Shown here one piece after another: positions 1 to 5,466 of a stretch of DNA of 5,466 bases. This DNA comes from an uncultured Synergistales bacterium. GTDB taxonomy: Bacteria > Synergistota > Synergistia > Synergistales > Aminobacteriaceae. Below the pieces are notes generated by a model, which was not told the DNA's origin, made no database searches, and saw only the letters and a list, made by a program, of their open reading frames with translations. Where the stretch lies: contig CAJOGG010000210.1 in assembly GCA_905234205.1 (NCBI GenBank), positions 1-5,466 on the forward strand, in the 5' to 3' direction. A program made the position numbers and the translations under genes. Each line of letters opens with the position of its first letter. Positions within the stretch are counted from its first letter, which is position 1.

Positions 1-260
1 CAAGATTGGGAGTCACAGGAGTACGCAGCAAAATCACAACCGACTTAGACTCGATCATTAAGACCATACGCAAGCATACAGACATTCCCTGCGCTATAGG
101 TTTTGGGATCTCAACGCCTGAACAAGCTCGAGCAATGTCAAAAATTTCTGATGGCGTTATAGTTGGGTCGGCTATCATAAAGCTACTGGAAGCTCACGGA
201 GTCAAAGCGCCTGAACTAGTTGGAAGTTATGTGCGGAAAATGAAGGAGAGTATAATTTAA
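1..260 (+). CDS. trpA: Tryptophan synthase alpha chain, C-terminal part (5' end outside window)
   Basis: This is the C-terminal third of the TrpA TIM barrel, which cleaves indole-3-glycerol phosphate to indole and glyceraldehyde 3-phosphate in the cytoplasm and channels indole to TrpB. The frame is open from the left edge (first full codon at base 3), giving 85 visible residues. A TTG at base 6 is an internal leucine, not a start. What is seen: the S-R-x-GVTG loop right at the edge, then IGFGIS and DGVIVGSAI, the phosphate-binding loops of the family, followed by the normal C-terminal helix ending in KESII. The catalytic Glu and Asp lie upstream, outside the window. The end is of normal length and shows no decay. 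As trpA is usually last in a trp operon, the genes to the left are probably trp genes (inference). dnaN follows after 34 bases. Confidence 0.95.
   Translation, partial: RLGVTGVRSKITTDLDSIIKTIRKHTDIPCAIGFGISTPEQARAMSKISDGVIVGSAIIKLLEAHGVKAPELVGSYVRKMKESII
251..256 (+). promoter_or_regulatory. Candidate -10 box for the dnaN operon
   Basis: A perfect TATAAT overlaps the last codons of trpA, directly before its TAA stop. Initiation would fall near base 263, giving a leader of about 30 bases to the dnaN ATG at 295. The weak point is the -35: with 16-18 base spacing I see no good TTGACA match, and there is no TG extension (the preceding bases are GAG). The TTGGAA at 220-225 is too far away. The hexamer could be chance in AT-rich codons, but its place just ahead of dnaN and the lack of a terminator make either a weak promoter or read-through from trpA possible. 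Confidence 0.4.
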
Positions 261-294
261 GGCTCAAAATACTATTTCACGAAAGGATTTATTA

Positions 295-1575
295 ATGAAA
301 TTAGAATTAGAGCGTCAAAGCTTTTTGAAGGCTTGGCAGATTGCTGAAAGAGTTGCACAGACAAAAACGCCTAAAGATGCAATAGGTGGAATCTTAGTTA
401 CAGCTTCAGACTTTGAAATAACACTCGAGGCCACGGACTTGAAGACTTCAGTTAAGTGTAAAGCTGTGGGGGCAAATGTTTTAGAGCCTGGTTCAGCCGT
501 TATACCTGCATCAATTTTCGGAAGTATGTTGAAGAAAGCTCCATCAGAAGATTTAGTGTTGGAAGTTAATTCATCGCGAGGCATTCTTAAAGCCGGACGA
601 AATAAGACTCGTTTTGCAGTTATCCCAACTGAGGAATTTCCACAGCTCCCTGAAAGTGAAAACGCTGAAGAAATTTGTACGTTGTTGGCGGACGATCTTT
701 CACGAATAATAGCAGAAGGCACTGTAGCAGCTTCACAACCTCAAGACTTTCCGCGCTATATGGGTACATGTCTACTTAAAACCGAAGAAGGGTATCTACG
801 TGCGGTAGCTACTGATGGTAAACGGCTATCGATCTCAAAAGTTATCTGCACAAACGTAGCCAAAGAGCAAGAAGCTTTGATTACCGCCTCTGCACTAAAG
901 GATCTCGGTAAAACTCTAACGACAAGTTATTCAGAGAAGGACGTAAAAATTTTAGCTGACTCTTCAACAGCATGGTTTAAGCTCGATGACGTTGAGTTCT
1001 CGATAAGAAAAGTTGATGCTTCCTTCCCGACTTATATGCGAATACTAAACAAGGAAGTTTATTTAACGTTAAGAGTAAACACAGGTGAATTGGTTTCTCT
1101 GCTTGAAAGAATAGATATTATTGCTCGCACAAATCCCGCGCATATTATGGCAATGTCTGTAACGTCTGGCAGTGGTGAGGTAAGAGTAACTGCGCGCTCG
1201 CCCGAACATGGAACAGTTGCAGAAGTGCTTTACGCTAATGTTGATCAAGGATATTTACAGGTTGGTTATAACCTTACGTTCTTCATTGACGGTTTGAAAG
1301 CTATAGGCCCAGGCGAAGCTCGTATAGAGTTCAGTAGCGAAGAAGGACAAACCAGAATGTACCGTGGGGATAGCGATGAGTTTCTTTATATGTTAATGCC
1401 TGCAAGATTAAGTTCTCAAGACAGACTCACGGAAGAAGAGATCGTTGACTTTTCTAATCGCACTGAAGAGCCACAGCCATTACCCGAACCAGCTCCTGAA
1501 GAAAATCATGAAGAGCTTCACGACGAGAATAATAATCAGGAACAACAAGAACAAAACACAGACGCGCCATTTTGA
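295..1575 (+). CDS. dnaN: DNA polymerase III subunit beta (sliding clamp) with C-terminal acidic extension
   Basis: The beta clamp is a ring-shaped dimer that encircles DNA and tethers replicative and repair polymerases. The ATG at 295 has a Shine-Dalgarno GAAAGGA at 281-287 with 7-base spacing, and the protein starts MKLELERQSF as the family does. Family marks: FPQLPE near the end of domain I, FPRYMG in domain II, the ATDGKRL segment (residues 172-178) that forms part of the partner-binding cleft, and YMLMPARL (365-372), equivalent to the C-terminal MPMRL of the E. coli clamp, also part of the cleft. A normal clamp ends there, at about 365-380 residues. This one continues for 54 residues to 426 in an acidic, Pro/Gln/Asn-rich tail ending DAPF. 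The core looks intact and functional. Its stop overlaps the recF start by 4 bases. dnaA is not directly upstream; trpA is. Confidence 0.97.
   Translation: MKLELERQSFLKAWQIAERVAQTKTPKDAIGGILVTASDFEITLEATDLKTSVKCKAVGANVLEPGSAVIPASIFGSMLKKAPSEDLVLEVNSSRGILKAGRNKTRFAVIPTEEFPQLPESENAEEICTLLADDLSRIIAEGTVAASQPQDFPRYMGTCLLKTEEGYLRAVATDGKRLSISKVICTNVAKEQEALITASALKDLGKTLTTSYSEKDVKILADSSTAWFKLDDVEFSIRKVDASFPTYMRILNKEVYLTLRVNTGELVSLLERIDIIARTNPAHIMAMSVTSGSGEVRVTARSPEHGTVAEVLYANVDQGYLQVGYNLTFFIDGLKAIGPGEARIEFSSEEGQTRMYRGDSDEFLYMLMPARLSSQDRLTEEEIVDFSNRTEEPQPLPEPAPEENHEELHDENNNQEQQEQNTDAPF
1411..1572 (+). other. C-terminal extension of DnaN with SSB-like tip (residues 373-426)
   Basis: After the canonical clamp end (MPARL, residues 368-372) come 54 residues that I count as 17 Asp/Glu against 2 Arg and no Lys. 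A PQPLPEPAPEE stretch and a Gln/Asn/Glu run are followed by the last six residues NTDAPF. The composition predicts an unstructured linker. The acidic linker with terminal Asp-x-Pro-Phe resembles the C-terminal tip of SSB (DDDIPF in E. coli), which docks RecO, PriA, RecQ and other partners. Whether it works that way here is inference. The TTT codon of the last Phe also overlaps the TTG start of recF, so that residue may be constrained by the overlap. Confidence 0.75.
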
Positions 1576-2597
1576 GATTTAACTATAGCATAGTAAGAAA
1601 TTTTAGAAATTTCAGCGGCCCGGAACTCAAAGTAAAATGGGATCCGGGTATTAATTTGATTCTTGGCCCAAACGGTAGCGGCAAAACTAACTTACTTGAA
1701 TCCCTAAGCATTATGACAGGCTGGGGAGCTTTCTCGAAAACTGTTAATCTAATTTCATGGAACAGTGATAACTTTCGCGGCTTTGTCGGAGGAGAATTGA
1801 GCGGGGAGGAAAATTTAACTGTGAGTGCGAATATCTCGTCAAAGATCTCATTGAGGCTCAACGATAAAGCAATTTCATTCACGGATTTACGATTAGCGAT
1901 TCCCTCTGTGATATTCATGACTGGGGCTGTAAGTCTCATTGACGGTTCTCCTAGCGCAAGAAGACTTTTCATTGATAGATTATGCTCGTTACTTGTGCCT
2001 CCATACGCTAAGAGATTAGCCGAATTTAAGTACATACTGCGAACTCGTATAGCTTTGCTCAAACAAGGTAAATCAATCGACCGGACTACAATTCCATATT
2101 GCAAGCTTGGCGGCTGGATAATGGATACACGGCGAAACATCACGGAGCAGTTGAAAGCGATAATGCCGCAGAATAAATTCACGTTAAACTTTTTGCCAGC
2201 ACTTGAGATTTCAGGCGAGGAATATTTACAGAGAACTTTACGCGAGAATTTCATCAGGGAGCGTCACGCAGCACGACCAATCAACGGGCCAAGCTATGAT
2301 GAATTATTGATAACGTTATGCGAAAATAACAAGCTAGCGTCAGAAGCATTAAGCAGAGGCCAGAAACGCAGGCTTATACTTTACATGATAATCATGGCGG
2401 GCAAATTAATCGAACACAAGCTGAAACGTAAGCCCGTGTTATTATTTGATGACTTGACCGCAGAATTAGACTCAGAAGGTCGGGAATTTACTTACAAGCA
2501 ATTAGTAAAGACAGGTTGGCAAGTTTTCATCACAGCTCCAGAAAAACCATTTATTACAAGAAAGAAATTTGGGGGGATAGATTTTAGTGTTTTATGA
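1572..2597 (+). CDS. recF: DNA replication and repair protein RecF
   Basis: RecF is an SMC/ABC-type ATPase that binds gapped DNA and, with RecO and RecR, helps load RecA at stalled forks. Seen in order: N-terminal IVRNFRNF (7-14), Walker A GPNGSGKT (32-39), GSPSARRLFID (125-135, matching the family's P-x-x-RR-x-FLD), the ABC signature LSRGQ (260-264), Walker B VLLFDD (289-294) and D-loop AELD (297-300). At 341 residues it is slightly shorter than the common 350-375, with all motifs present. The start is TTG at 1572: the frame has a TAA at 1533 and no ATG, GTG or other TTG between, so TTG is the only ordinary start codon (an ATT precedes it). There is no visible Shine-Dalgarno, and the start overlaps the dnaN stop by 4 bases (TTGA), so translation is probably coupled to dnaN. 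Confidence 0.96.
   Translation: MRFNYSIVRNFRNFSGPELKVKWDPGINLILGPNGSGKTNLLESLSIMTGWGAFSKTVNLISWNSDNFRGFVGGELSGEENLTVSANISSKISLRLNDKAISFTDLRLAIPSVIFMTGAVSLIDGSPSARRLFIDRLCSLLVPPYAKRLAEFKYILRTRIALLKQGKSIDRTTIPYCKLGGWIMDTRRNITEQLKAIMPQNKFTLNFLPALEISGEEYLQRTLRENFIRERHAARPINGPSYDELLITLCENNKLASEALSRGQKRRLILYMIIMAGKLIEHKLKRKPVLLFDDLTAELDSEGREFTYKQLVKTGWQVFITAPEKPFITRKKFGGIDFSVL
2571..2577 (+). promoter_or_regulatory. Ribosome binding site of mnmG inside recF
   Basis: A G-rich GGGGGGA lies 9 bases before the GTG at 2587, within the last codons of recF. It is not the perfect GGAGG core but can pair with the 16S tail through G-U pairs. It supports the GTG start, which is also forced by the in-frame TAG at 2578-2580. 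Confidence 0.6.
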
Positions 2598-4437
2598 TAG
2601 ATATGACGTTATCGTAATTGGCGGAGGGCATGCCGGTTGTGAAGCTGCTCTTGCAAGTGCGCGCGTTGGCTGTAAAACTTTGATGTTGAATCTCAGCGTC
2701 GATAACACTGCCTTAATGCCTTGTAATCCTTCAATAGGTGGCCCGGCTAAAGGTCATTTAGTTCGTGAAGTCAGTGCGTTAGGGGGCGAACAAGCTCGTG
2801 CTGCTGATGCGTCTACGTTGATGATTCGTTGGCTCAATACTTCAAAGGGAGCTGCGGTCAGGGCGTTACGTGCTCAATGTGATCCGGGCTTATATAGTCT
2901 TTATTATCGCAAGTTGCTAACGACGCAGGAAAATCTTGACGTGAATCAGGACGAGGCTATAGAGATTCTCACGGACGACAACAAAATCACAGGCATTATT
3001 ACGCGACATGGAGCTAAATACGAAACTCAAGCGTTAGTTCTTTGCGGGGGAGTCTATCTTGACTTCAAGTCCGGGCCTATGGGTCAAAATAATTCTGAAT
3101 CATTGCCTCATTCACTAGAAGCACTAGGAATCAAGACAGGCGTAATGCGAACAGATACAACCCCGCGCCTTAATATTCACACGATAGATTTATCACAAGC
3201 TCGTCCGCAACTATCTGAACAAGAACCGCTATGCTTTGACCTATGGGGAAAAGGGAAAGTATACGGTCAGAATTATGCTTGCTGGTTCAGCCGTACAACA
3301 GAAAAAACTTACGAGATACTCGCAAATAATATCAAACGTTCACCGCTCGTTACTGGTGATGTAAAAGCTAATGGCCCTCGTTATTGTCCGTCGATTGAGG
3401 ATAAATTTCTGCGTTTCCCTGATCACATAACTCACCCTATAGTCTTTGAGCCTGTCTCGCTCAACACTAATGAAGTTTACGTGCAAAATTTTTCTACTAG
3501 CTTGCCTTATGATGTTCAAGTTGAAATGGTGCATTCGTTGCCTGGTTGTGAGAACGCAAAAATCATTAAGCCCGGTTATGGAATTGAATATATTTATTTA
3601 TTGCCCGATCAGTTAAAGCGAACTCTTGAGAATAAAAACGTTCATGGCTTCTTTTGTGCCGGCCAAGTAAACGGAACTTCAGGCTATGAGGAGGCAGGAG
3701 CTCAAGGTTTGTTAGCAGGAATTAACGCAGCCTTATACGTGAAGGATCAGGAGCCATTAATCTTGGGACGCGATAAAGGTTATTTGGGAGTGTTGGTTGA
3801 CGACTTGACTACTAAAAGCACTGACGAGCCTTATAGAATGCTTACAGGACGTTGCGAGCATAGATTATTATTGCGGTGGGATAACGTTGCTCATAGACTT
3901 TCACATCATGGACGAAAAGCAGGCCTGATTAATGACGAGCATTGGGAGTTTCTTGAACAAAGATTCGCCAACGAGGACGAGGAACTCTCACGACTCAAAA
4001 CCACAAAAATTTCTCCTTCACCAGAAATTACAGAGCTATGCAACGAATACGAAGCAGAAGTCTTAGCTGACACAATGACCTTGGCCGAGTTCATTAAGCA
4101 TAAAGGCGTTAGATACGAGTTAATCGCAAAAATTTCGCCGTCGCAGAAAACTTTATCCTCTGAAGAGATTGCTCACGTTGAGACAGAGTTACGTTACACA
4201 GGCTATCTTGAACGAGAATTTCGAGTCGTTGAGCGCATGAAGAATCTTGACAACGCTAAAATACCAGAAGGCTTTGACTATGATTCAGTTAAGGGACTCC
4301 GTGCAGAGTGCTTACAAAAGTTGAAACACTTCAAGCCGGAATCGCTTGGGCAGGCTTTGAGAATCTCCGGCGTAACTCCAACAGACGTACAATTGATTTC
4401 AGTTATTATGGCAAGAAATGAACGACGAAAAAATTAG
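2587..4437 (+). CDS. mnmG: tRNA uridine-5-carboxymethylaminomethyl(34) synthesis enzyme MnmG (GidA)
   Basis: MnmG is an FAD enzyme that with MnmE installs the (carboxymethyl)aminomethyl group at C5 of the wobble uridine in certain tRNAs. At 616 residues it is near the usual 620-630. Seen: N-terminal FAD-binding DVIVIGGGHAGCEAA with GGGHAG at 12-17; PCNPSIGGPAKGHL with Cys46; GPRYCPSIEDK with Cys267 (the two family cysteines); AGQVNGTSGYEEAGAQGLLAG; YLGVLVDDL; and C-terminal GQALRISGVTP, part of the region used for MnmE and tRNA contact. The start is GTG: an in-frame TAG lies 9 bases upstream and no other start precedes the FAD motif. It overlaps recF by 11 bases. Some normally strict motifs differ: GVMRTDTTPR (185-194) where RLKTGTPPR is common, LCGGVYLD for the usual TGTFL-x-G, and RCEHRLLLRWDN for RAEYRLMLREDN. 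The folate-dependent relative TrmFO is excluded by length and the two cysteine motifs. Confidence 0.97.
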   Translation: MFYDRYDVIVIGGGHAGCEAALASARVGCKTLMLNLSVDNTALMPCNPSIGGPAKGHLVREVSALGGEQARAADASTLMIRWLNTSKGAAVRALRAQCDPGLYSLYYRKLLTTQENLDVNQDEAIEILTDDNKITGIITRHGAKYETQALVLCGGVYLDFKSGPMGQNNSESLPHSLEALGIKTGVMRTDTTPRLNIHTIDLSQARPQLSEQEPLCFDLWGKGKVYGQNYACWFSRTTEKTYEILANNIKRSPLVTGDVKANGPRYCPSIEDKFLRFPDHITHPIVFEPVSLNTNEVYVQNFSTSLPYDVQVEMVHSLPGCENAKIIKPGYGIEYIYLLPDQLKRTLENKNVHGFFCAGQVNGTSGYEEAGAQGLLAGINAALYVKDQEPLILGRDKGYLGVLVDDLTTKSTDEPYRMLTGRCEHRLLLRWDNVAHRLSHHGRKAGLINDEHWEFLEQRFANEDEELSRLKTTKISPSPEITELCNEYEAEVLADTMTLAEFIKHKGVRYELIAKISPSQKTLSSEEIAHVETELRYTGYLEREFRVVERMKNLDNAKIPEGFDYDSVKGLRAECLQKLKHFKPESLGQALRISGVTPTDVQLISVIMARNERRKN

Positions 4438-4876
4438 CTTTGACCTCACGAAATTATTTCCCGAAGCTGCAAGACGCGTTGAAATCCTCAATGACCTACA
4501 GAAAAATTGGGCAAAAGTGGTCGGGCTTGCTCTTGTTCGTCATAGCTGGCCGTATAATCTTGGCATTAATGAAATTTCGGTTACCGTTGATTCTGACAGA
4601 ATGGTTGGAATGATTAAGGGCATAAAGGGAAATATTTTGCGCGCGCTGCAATCTCGTTATGGTTATGAGTCTAAGGGCGAGTTTGTCCTGAAAGTTACAC
4701 AAGGCAATCCATACACAAAGCCTGACACAAGGCCCAAGACAATCAAGCGAATGAGAAACGTAACTGTTGATGAAGAACACGTGAAGGAATTAATGAGTGA
4801 CGCGCCCGAAGATTTGCCAGAGGATATTAATTACGCAATATCACACTTACAAGCCTTAATGGAAAAGCTAGTTTGA
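4418..4876 (+). CDS. DUF721 / DciA-like protein, putative replicative helicase loading factor
   Basis: This is a 152-residue soluble protein with no signal peptide or membrane segment. Residues about 24-95 fit DUF721: LQKNWAKVVGLALVRHSWP (27-45) corresponds to the family's L-x3-W-x2-VVG-x2-LA-x-H-x2-P, followed by ISVTVDSDRMVGMIKG and a helix ending ALQSRYG (76-82). DciA, the best studied member, is a KH-like protein that recruits or loads the DnaB helicase in bacteria without DnaC or DnaI. The function here is inferred from family and from its place beside dnaN and recF; actinobacteria also keep a DUF721 gene next to recF. The C-terminal 55 residues are basic, then acidic, then probably helical (EDINYAISHLQALMEKLV). 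The start is firm: an in-frame TGA at 4394 leaves ATG 4418 as the only start. It overlaps mnmG by 20 bases with no strong Shine-Dalgarno, suggesting coupling. Confidence 0.82.
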   Translation: MNDEKISFDLTKLFPEAARRVEILNDLQKNWAKVVGLALVRHSWPYNLGINEISVTVDSDRMVGMIKGIKGNILRALQSRYGYESKGEFVLKVTQGNPYTKPDTRPKTIKRMRNVTVDEEHVKELMSDAPEDLPEDINYAISHLQALMEKLV

Positions 4877-4882
4877 TATAAT
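4874..4882 (+). promoter_or_regulatory. Extended -10 promoter for the dehydrogenase gene
   Basis: TGATATAAT is a perfect extended -10 element (TGn followed by TATAAT at 4877-4882), and its TGA is the stop codon of the DUF721 gene. No good -35 lies 16-18 bases upstream (the region reads CCTTAAT), as is common for extended -10 promoters. Initiation would be near 4889, leaving about 24 leader bases to the GTG at 4913 with the Shine-Dalgarno included. This suggests the dehydrogenase gene can be transcribed apart from the dnaN cluster. Confidence 0.6.
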
Positions 4883-4898
4883 CGTAACTATAAATCCC

Positions 4899-4906
4899 GG
4901 AGGTGA
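4899..4906 (+). promoter_or_regulatory. Strong ribosome binding site of the dehydrogenase gene
   Basis: GGAGGTGA is fully complementary to the 3' end of bacterial 16S rRNA and sits 6 bases before the GTG at 4913. Its last three bases (TGA, 4904-4906) are an in-frame stop for the same gene, so the GTG is the only possible start. It is the strongest such site in the window. Confidence 0.9.
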
Positions 4907-4912
4907 ATCAAA

Positions 4913-5466
4913 GTGAAGAAAATAGCGTTTGTCGGAGTAGGAAGAATGGGCAAACCTATGGTCAAGAATCTAGTTAAACTTGGCTTTGAAGTTCATGTAT
5001 ACGCGCGTCAGATTATGAAAGTTTACGATGTGATTAGCAACGGTGCTCATTATCATAGCTCTATTAGTGACTGTGTAAAAGACTGTACAACCATCATAAC
5101 CATGTTAGGCATTCCTAAAGACGTTGAGGAAGTATATTTTGCTACAGGAGGAGTGCTTGACAGTGCCCCAGAAGGTTCTTACGTTATAGATATGACGACT
5201 ACGAGTCCTTCACTTGCGAAAATGATTTACGACTCCGGGACGAAAAAGGGCCTCAAAGTTCTCGATGCACCTGTTAGTGGCGGAGTTGTAGGCGCAAAAA
5301 ATGCCAAGCTCTCTATCATGGTTGGAGGTCGTGAAGAGGATTACAAAGCTTGCTTGCCTTTATTCCGAGCAATGGGCACAAATATTAATTACATGGGCGA
5401 AGCTGGCATGGGACAACATACTAAACTAGCTAATCAATTATTATCGCTGGAACTATTTCAGGAGTC
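4913..5466 (+). CDS. 3-hydroxyisobutyrate dehydrogenase-family NAD(P)-dependent oxidoreductase, 5' part, with apparent frameshift
   Basis: This is the N-terminal part of a beta-hydroxyacid dehydrogenase (HIBADH / tartronate semialdehyde reductase / YkwC type), which oxidises or reduces small 3-hydroxy acids with NAD(P). The substrate cannot be told from sequence. Seen from the GTG start: KKIAFVGVGRMGKPM (Rossmann GxGxxG at about 8-13), ITMLGIPKDVEEVYF, VIDMTTTSPSLA, LDAPVSGG (118-124, with the substrate-loop Ser122), LSIMVGG, and GQHTKLANQ with the expected catalytic Lys171. The wording matches my memory of Bacillus YkwC-like proteins best. After Gln175 (ending at 5437) the frame gives LLSLELFQES, unlike the family. 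The other frame from 5440 gives IIAGTISGV, the normal continuation, so one base appears to be missing. The gene is cut at the right edge, so about 110-120 residues of a usual 290 are not visible. It has its own promoter and a strong ribosome binding site. Confidence 0.9.
   Translation, partial: MKKIAFVGVGRMGKPMVKNLVKLGFEVHVYARQIMKVYDVISNGAHYHSSISDCVKDCTTIITMLGIPKDVEEVYFATGGVLDSAPEGSYVIDMTTTSPSLAKMIYDSGTKKGLKVLDAPVSGGVVGAKNAKLSIMVGGREEDYKACLPLFRAMGTNINYMGEAGMGQHTKLANQLLSLELFQE
5435..5442 (+). other. Probable one-base deletion (frameshift) in the dehydrogenase gene
   Basis: The bases read CAATTATT. If one A is added (CAAATTATT), the frame continues as Asn-Gln-Ile-Ile-Ile-Ala-Gly-Thr-Ile-Ser-Gly-Val, as expected after the KLANQ motif of this family. 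As given, the original frame yields residues that do not fit. The event is a loss of one A from a short A run, or a sequencing or assembly error; the window ends 24 bases later, so the effect on the whole gene cannot be seen. Confidence 0.75.

Noticed and set aside
220..256. TTGGAA (220-225) paired with TATAAT (251-256) as a classical sigma70 promoter
   Set aside because: The spacer would be 25 bases, too long; only the -10 box is kept as a low-confidence candidate.
6..260. TTG at base 6 as the start of a small independent protein
   Set aside because: The frame is open to the left edge and the sequence is the internal S-R-x-GVTG loop of TrpA, so the gene simply begins outside the window.
261..294. 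trpA-dnaN gap as a replication origin or terminator
   Set aside because: It is only 34 bases long, has no DnaA box, no inverted repeat and no T run; it is accounted for by a short leader and the dnaN ribosome site.
1583..2254. Long open frame of 223 codons on the minus strand inside recF, and shorter ones inside dnaN, mnmG and the DUF721 gene
   Set aside because: They lie wholly opposite well-conserved genes, show no recognisable protein motif, and arise from codon bias on the coding strand.
3872..3886. GGTGGGATAAC in mnmG as a possible DnaA box (TGTGGATAA)
   Set aside because: It differs at three of nine positions, is single, and encodes the conserved RWDN segment of MnmG; no other box-like sequence or AT-rich unwinding region accompanies it.
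4877..4912. Operator or riboswitch in the gap before the dehydrogenase gene
   Set aside because: The 36 bases are fully taken up by the -10 box, a short leader and the ribosome site; no inverted repeat or conserved RNA motif is visible.

Overview
The window is a stretch of ordinary bacterial chromosome carrying conserved housekeeping genes, all on the + strand and packed almost without gaps. In order it holds: the 3' end of trpA (tryptophan synthase alpha chain), dnaN (sliding clamp), recF, mnmG (gidA), a DUF721/DciA-like gene, and the 5' part of a 3-hydroxyisobutyrate dehydrogenase-family gene that runs off the right edge. No RNA gene, insertion sequence, CRISPR array, replication origin or clear intrinsic terminator is visible, and no stretch of more than 40 bases lacks a gene.

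Organism: a bacterium with moderately AT-leaning DNA, strong Shine-Dalgarno use and frequent non-ATG starts (TTG, GTG, GTG). The order dnaN-recF-mnmG-DUF721, without dnaA directly upstream of dnaN, together with the divergent MnmG motifs, made me think of Synergistota. That is a weak inference from memory and order alone; Firmicutes-like or other lineages are not excluded.

Layout and joint function: bases 1-260 end a tryptophan gene, and a perfect TATAAT overlaps its last codons and could start dnaN transcription. From 295 to 4876, dnaN, recF, mnmG and the DUF721 gene overlap one another by 4, 11 and 20 bases, so they look like one translationally coupled operon. dnaN (clamp), recF (gap repair loading factor) and DUF721/DciA (probable helicase-loading family) serve replication and repair, whereas mnmG modifies the tRNA wobble uridine. 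At 4874-4882 an extended -10 box, whose TG is part of the DUF721 stop codon, probably starts a new unit for the dehydrogenase gene.

I did not find an undescribed multi-gene system. Two items deserve a second look. The DnaN has a 54-residue acidic, disordered C-terminal extension ending in Asp-Ala-Pro-Phe, which resembles the protein-binding tip of single-stranded DNA-binding protein (SSB). The dehydrogenase gene carries an apparent one-base deletion near 5437, after which the family sequence continues in another frame.
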